The notes beneath the pieces are model-generated. The model did not search any database. It saw only the letters and a list, made by a program, of their open reading frames with translations, and was not told where the DNA came from. From contig JAIYAW010000001.1 in NCBI GenBank assembly GCA_027488835.1, positions 300,254 to 364,253 on the forward strand: DNA of 64,000 bases, written 5' to 3'. Within the stretch, counting starts at the first letter, position 1, and every line of letters starts with the position of its first letter. This document shows, piece by piece, positions 63,446-64,000 of the stretch. This DNA is from Bacteroidota bacterium (GTDB lineage: Bacteria; Bacteroidota; Bacteroidia; NS11-12g; UBA955). Both the position numbers and the translations under genes were made by a program.

Positions 63446-63925
63446 ATGAGTTTTCAAAAGCCAAATAAAGTAAGTTCAAAGACGGAAGCGCTTAAAAAGC
63501 TTGAGAAATATTGCGCGTATCAGGAACGGAGTCACAAACAAGTTTTTCAAAAGTGTAGAGACTATGGATTAACTGAAGATGAAGCGAATCAAATTTTAAT
63601 TGAGTTAATTTCCAGTAATTTTTTAAATGAACAGCGATTTGCAGAAGCTTATGTGAAGGGGAAATTCAAAATTAAATCTTGGGGGAAGCAGAAAATTATT
63701 CAGGGATTAAATACAGCTGGGGTTAGTAGGAAGCTGATAGAAAATACGGTTGAAGAAATAGACCCAAAAGCGTATAAAGAAACCTTAATTCATCTTGCCA
63801 ACAAAAAAAGAGCTACATTAAAAACCGGCACTGAATTTGAAAAAGCGATTAAAATTCAGAGATACCTGTTATCAAAGGGATACAAGTATGATGAAATTTC
63901 GGAAGCTTTAAAGCTTCAAGATTAA
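63446..63925 (+). CDS. recX: regulatory protein RecX
   Basis: 159 residues from ATG 63446. RecX binds RecA filaments and limits their activity. Three-helix repeats are seen: KLEKYCAYQERSHKQVFQK, LISSNFLNEQRFAEAYV, KSWGKQKIIQGL and a C-terminal KIQRYLLSKGYKYDEI. Usual length. recA is not in the window. Its stop is one base from the stop of the gene on the opposite strand. Confidence 0.9.
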   Translation: MSFQKPNKVSSKTEALKKLEKYCAYQERSHKQVFQKCRDYGLTEDEANQILIELISSNFLNEQRFAEAYVKGKFKIKSWGKQKIIQGLNTAGVSRKLIENTVEEIDPKAYKETLIHLANKKRATLKTGTEFEKAIKIQRYLLSKGYKYDEISEALKLQD

Positions 63926-63926
63926 T

Positions 63927-64000
63927 TTATTTCCAAACATTTGAAGGGTCCATTGACCATTCATTTACTTTCATGGTGACGTCGTAAGGTTCCATCTTGC
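63927..64000 (-). CDS. 3' end of an unidentified gene, truncated by the window edge
   Basis: A minus-strand frame open from the window edge for 23 residues, ending EWSMDPSNVWK and TAA. It is the only open frame of the three on that strand, looks like normal protein and ends one base from the recX stop, as convergent genes here often do. Too short to name. Confidence 0.5.
   Translation of the reverse strand, partial: KMEPYDVTMKVNEWSMDPSNVWK

Overview
The window is a 64 kb piece of an AT-rich Bacteroidota chromosome. The evidence is a set of lineage markers (a GLPGLI-family protein beside a TonB-receptor-like barrel, a DUF2723 membrane protein, a fused Wzz/tyrosine-kinase exporter, a class-typical RibBA and GltX) together with repeated TAnnTTTG promoter boxes and the near absence of Shine-Dalgarno sites. 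I cannot fix the family. No rRNA, tRNA, CRISPR array, insertion sequence or phage gene was seen.

Layout. 1-10.2 kb: housekeeping genes (end of a 2-oxoacid dehydrogenase E1, aldehyde dehydrogenase, a Gre-like protein, ribBA with a flavin reductase, a YqeY protein, gltX, a DUF2723 membrane protein). 10.2-14.5 kb: rlmB, then a three-gene nucleotide-sugar operon (DegT aminotransferase, UDP-glucose dehydrogenase, UDP-xylose synthase) closed by a strong terminator. 14.6-20.6 kb: a TonB-like barrel with a GLPGLI protein, then rlmN and der on the minus strand. 21.0-48.2 kb: one long, plus-strand, tightly overlapping polysaccharide locus closed by a terminator at 48.2 kb. 48.3-64 kb: folA, a BamA-like outer-membrane protein, nadK, a GH13 amylase-like enzyme, a protein with four OmpA domains, a BNR-repeat protein, a metallophosphoesterase, htpG, recX and the 3' end of one more gene.

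The polysaccharide locus is the main interest. It has a Wza-like export lipoprotein, a Wzc-like tyrosine kinase with a 14-tyrosine tail, a flippase, an EpsG/Wzy-like polymerase, a PglC-like initiating sugar-phosphate transferase and five glycosyltransferases. It also carries three decoration modules: (i) a VioA/VioB-like aminotransferase and acyltransferase pair; (ii) a histidinol-phosphate-aminotransferase-like enzyme, an unusual HAD protein and a TupA-like ATP-grasp ligase, with an asparagine synthetase homologue nearby, which together suggest an amino-acid- or amide-decorated glycan; (iii) a miniature fatty-acid/polyketide cassette (KASIII, ACP, KASIII, ketoreductase, no dehydratase) next to a PglD-like acyltransferase and a PglE-like aminotransferase, which could build a short hydroxylated acyl group and attach it to a 4-amino sugar. 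Two tandem deacetylase-like paralogues add a further modification step. No 4,6-dehydratase for the amino-sugar precursors lies in the window.

Regulatory pattern. Several genes have a TAnnTTTG box only 4-9 bases before the ATG, which predicts leaderless or nearly leaderless mRNAs. The yqeY/gltX divergent promoters form a perfect inverted repeat, and a similar GATAGA-N2-TCTAT dyad lies at two promoters 31 kb apart.
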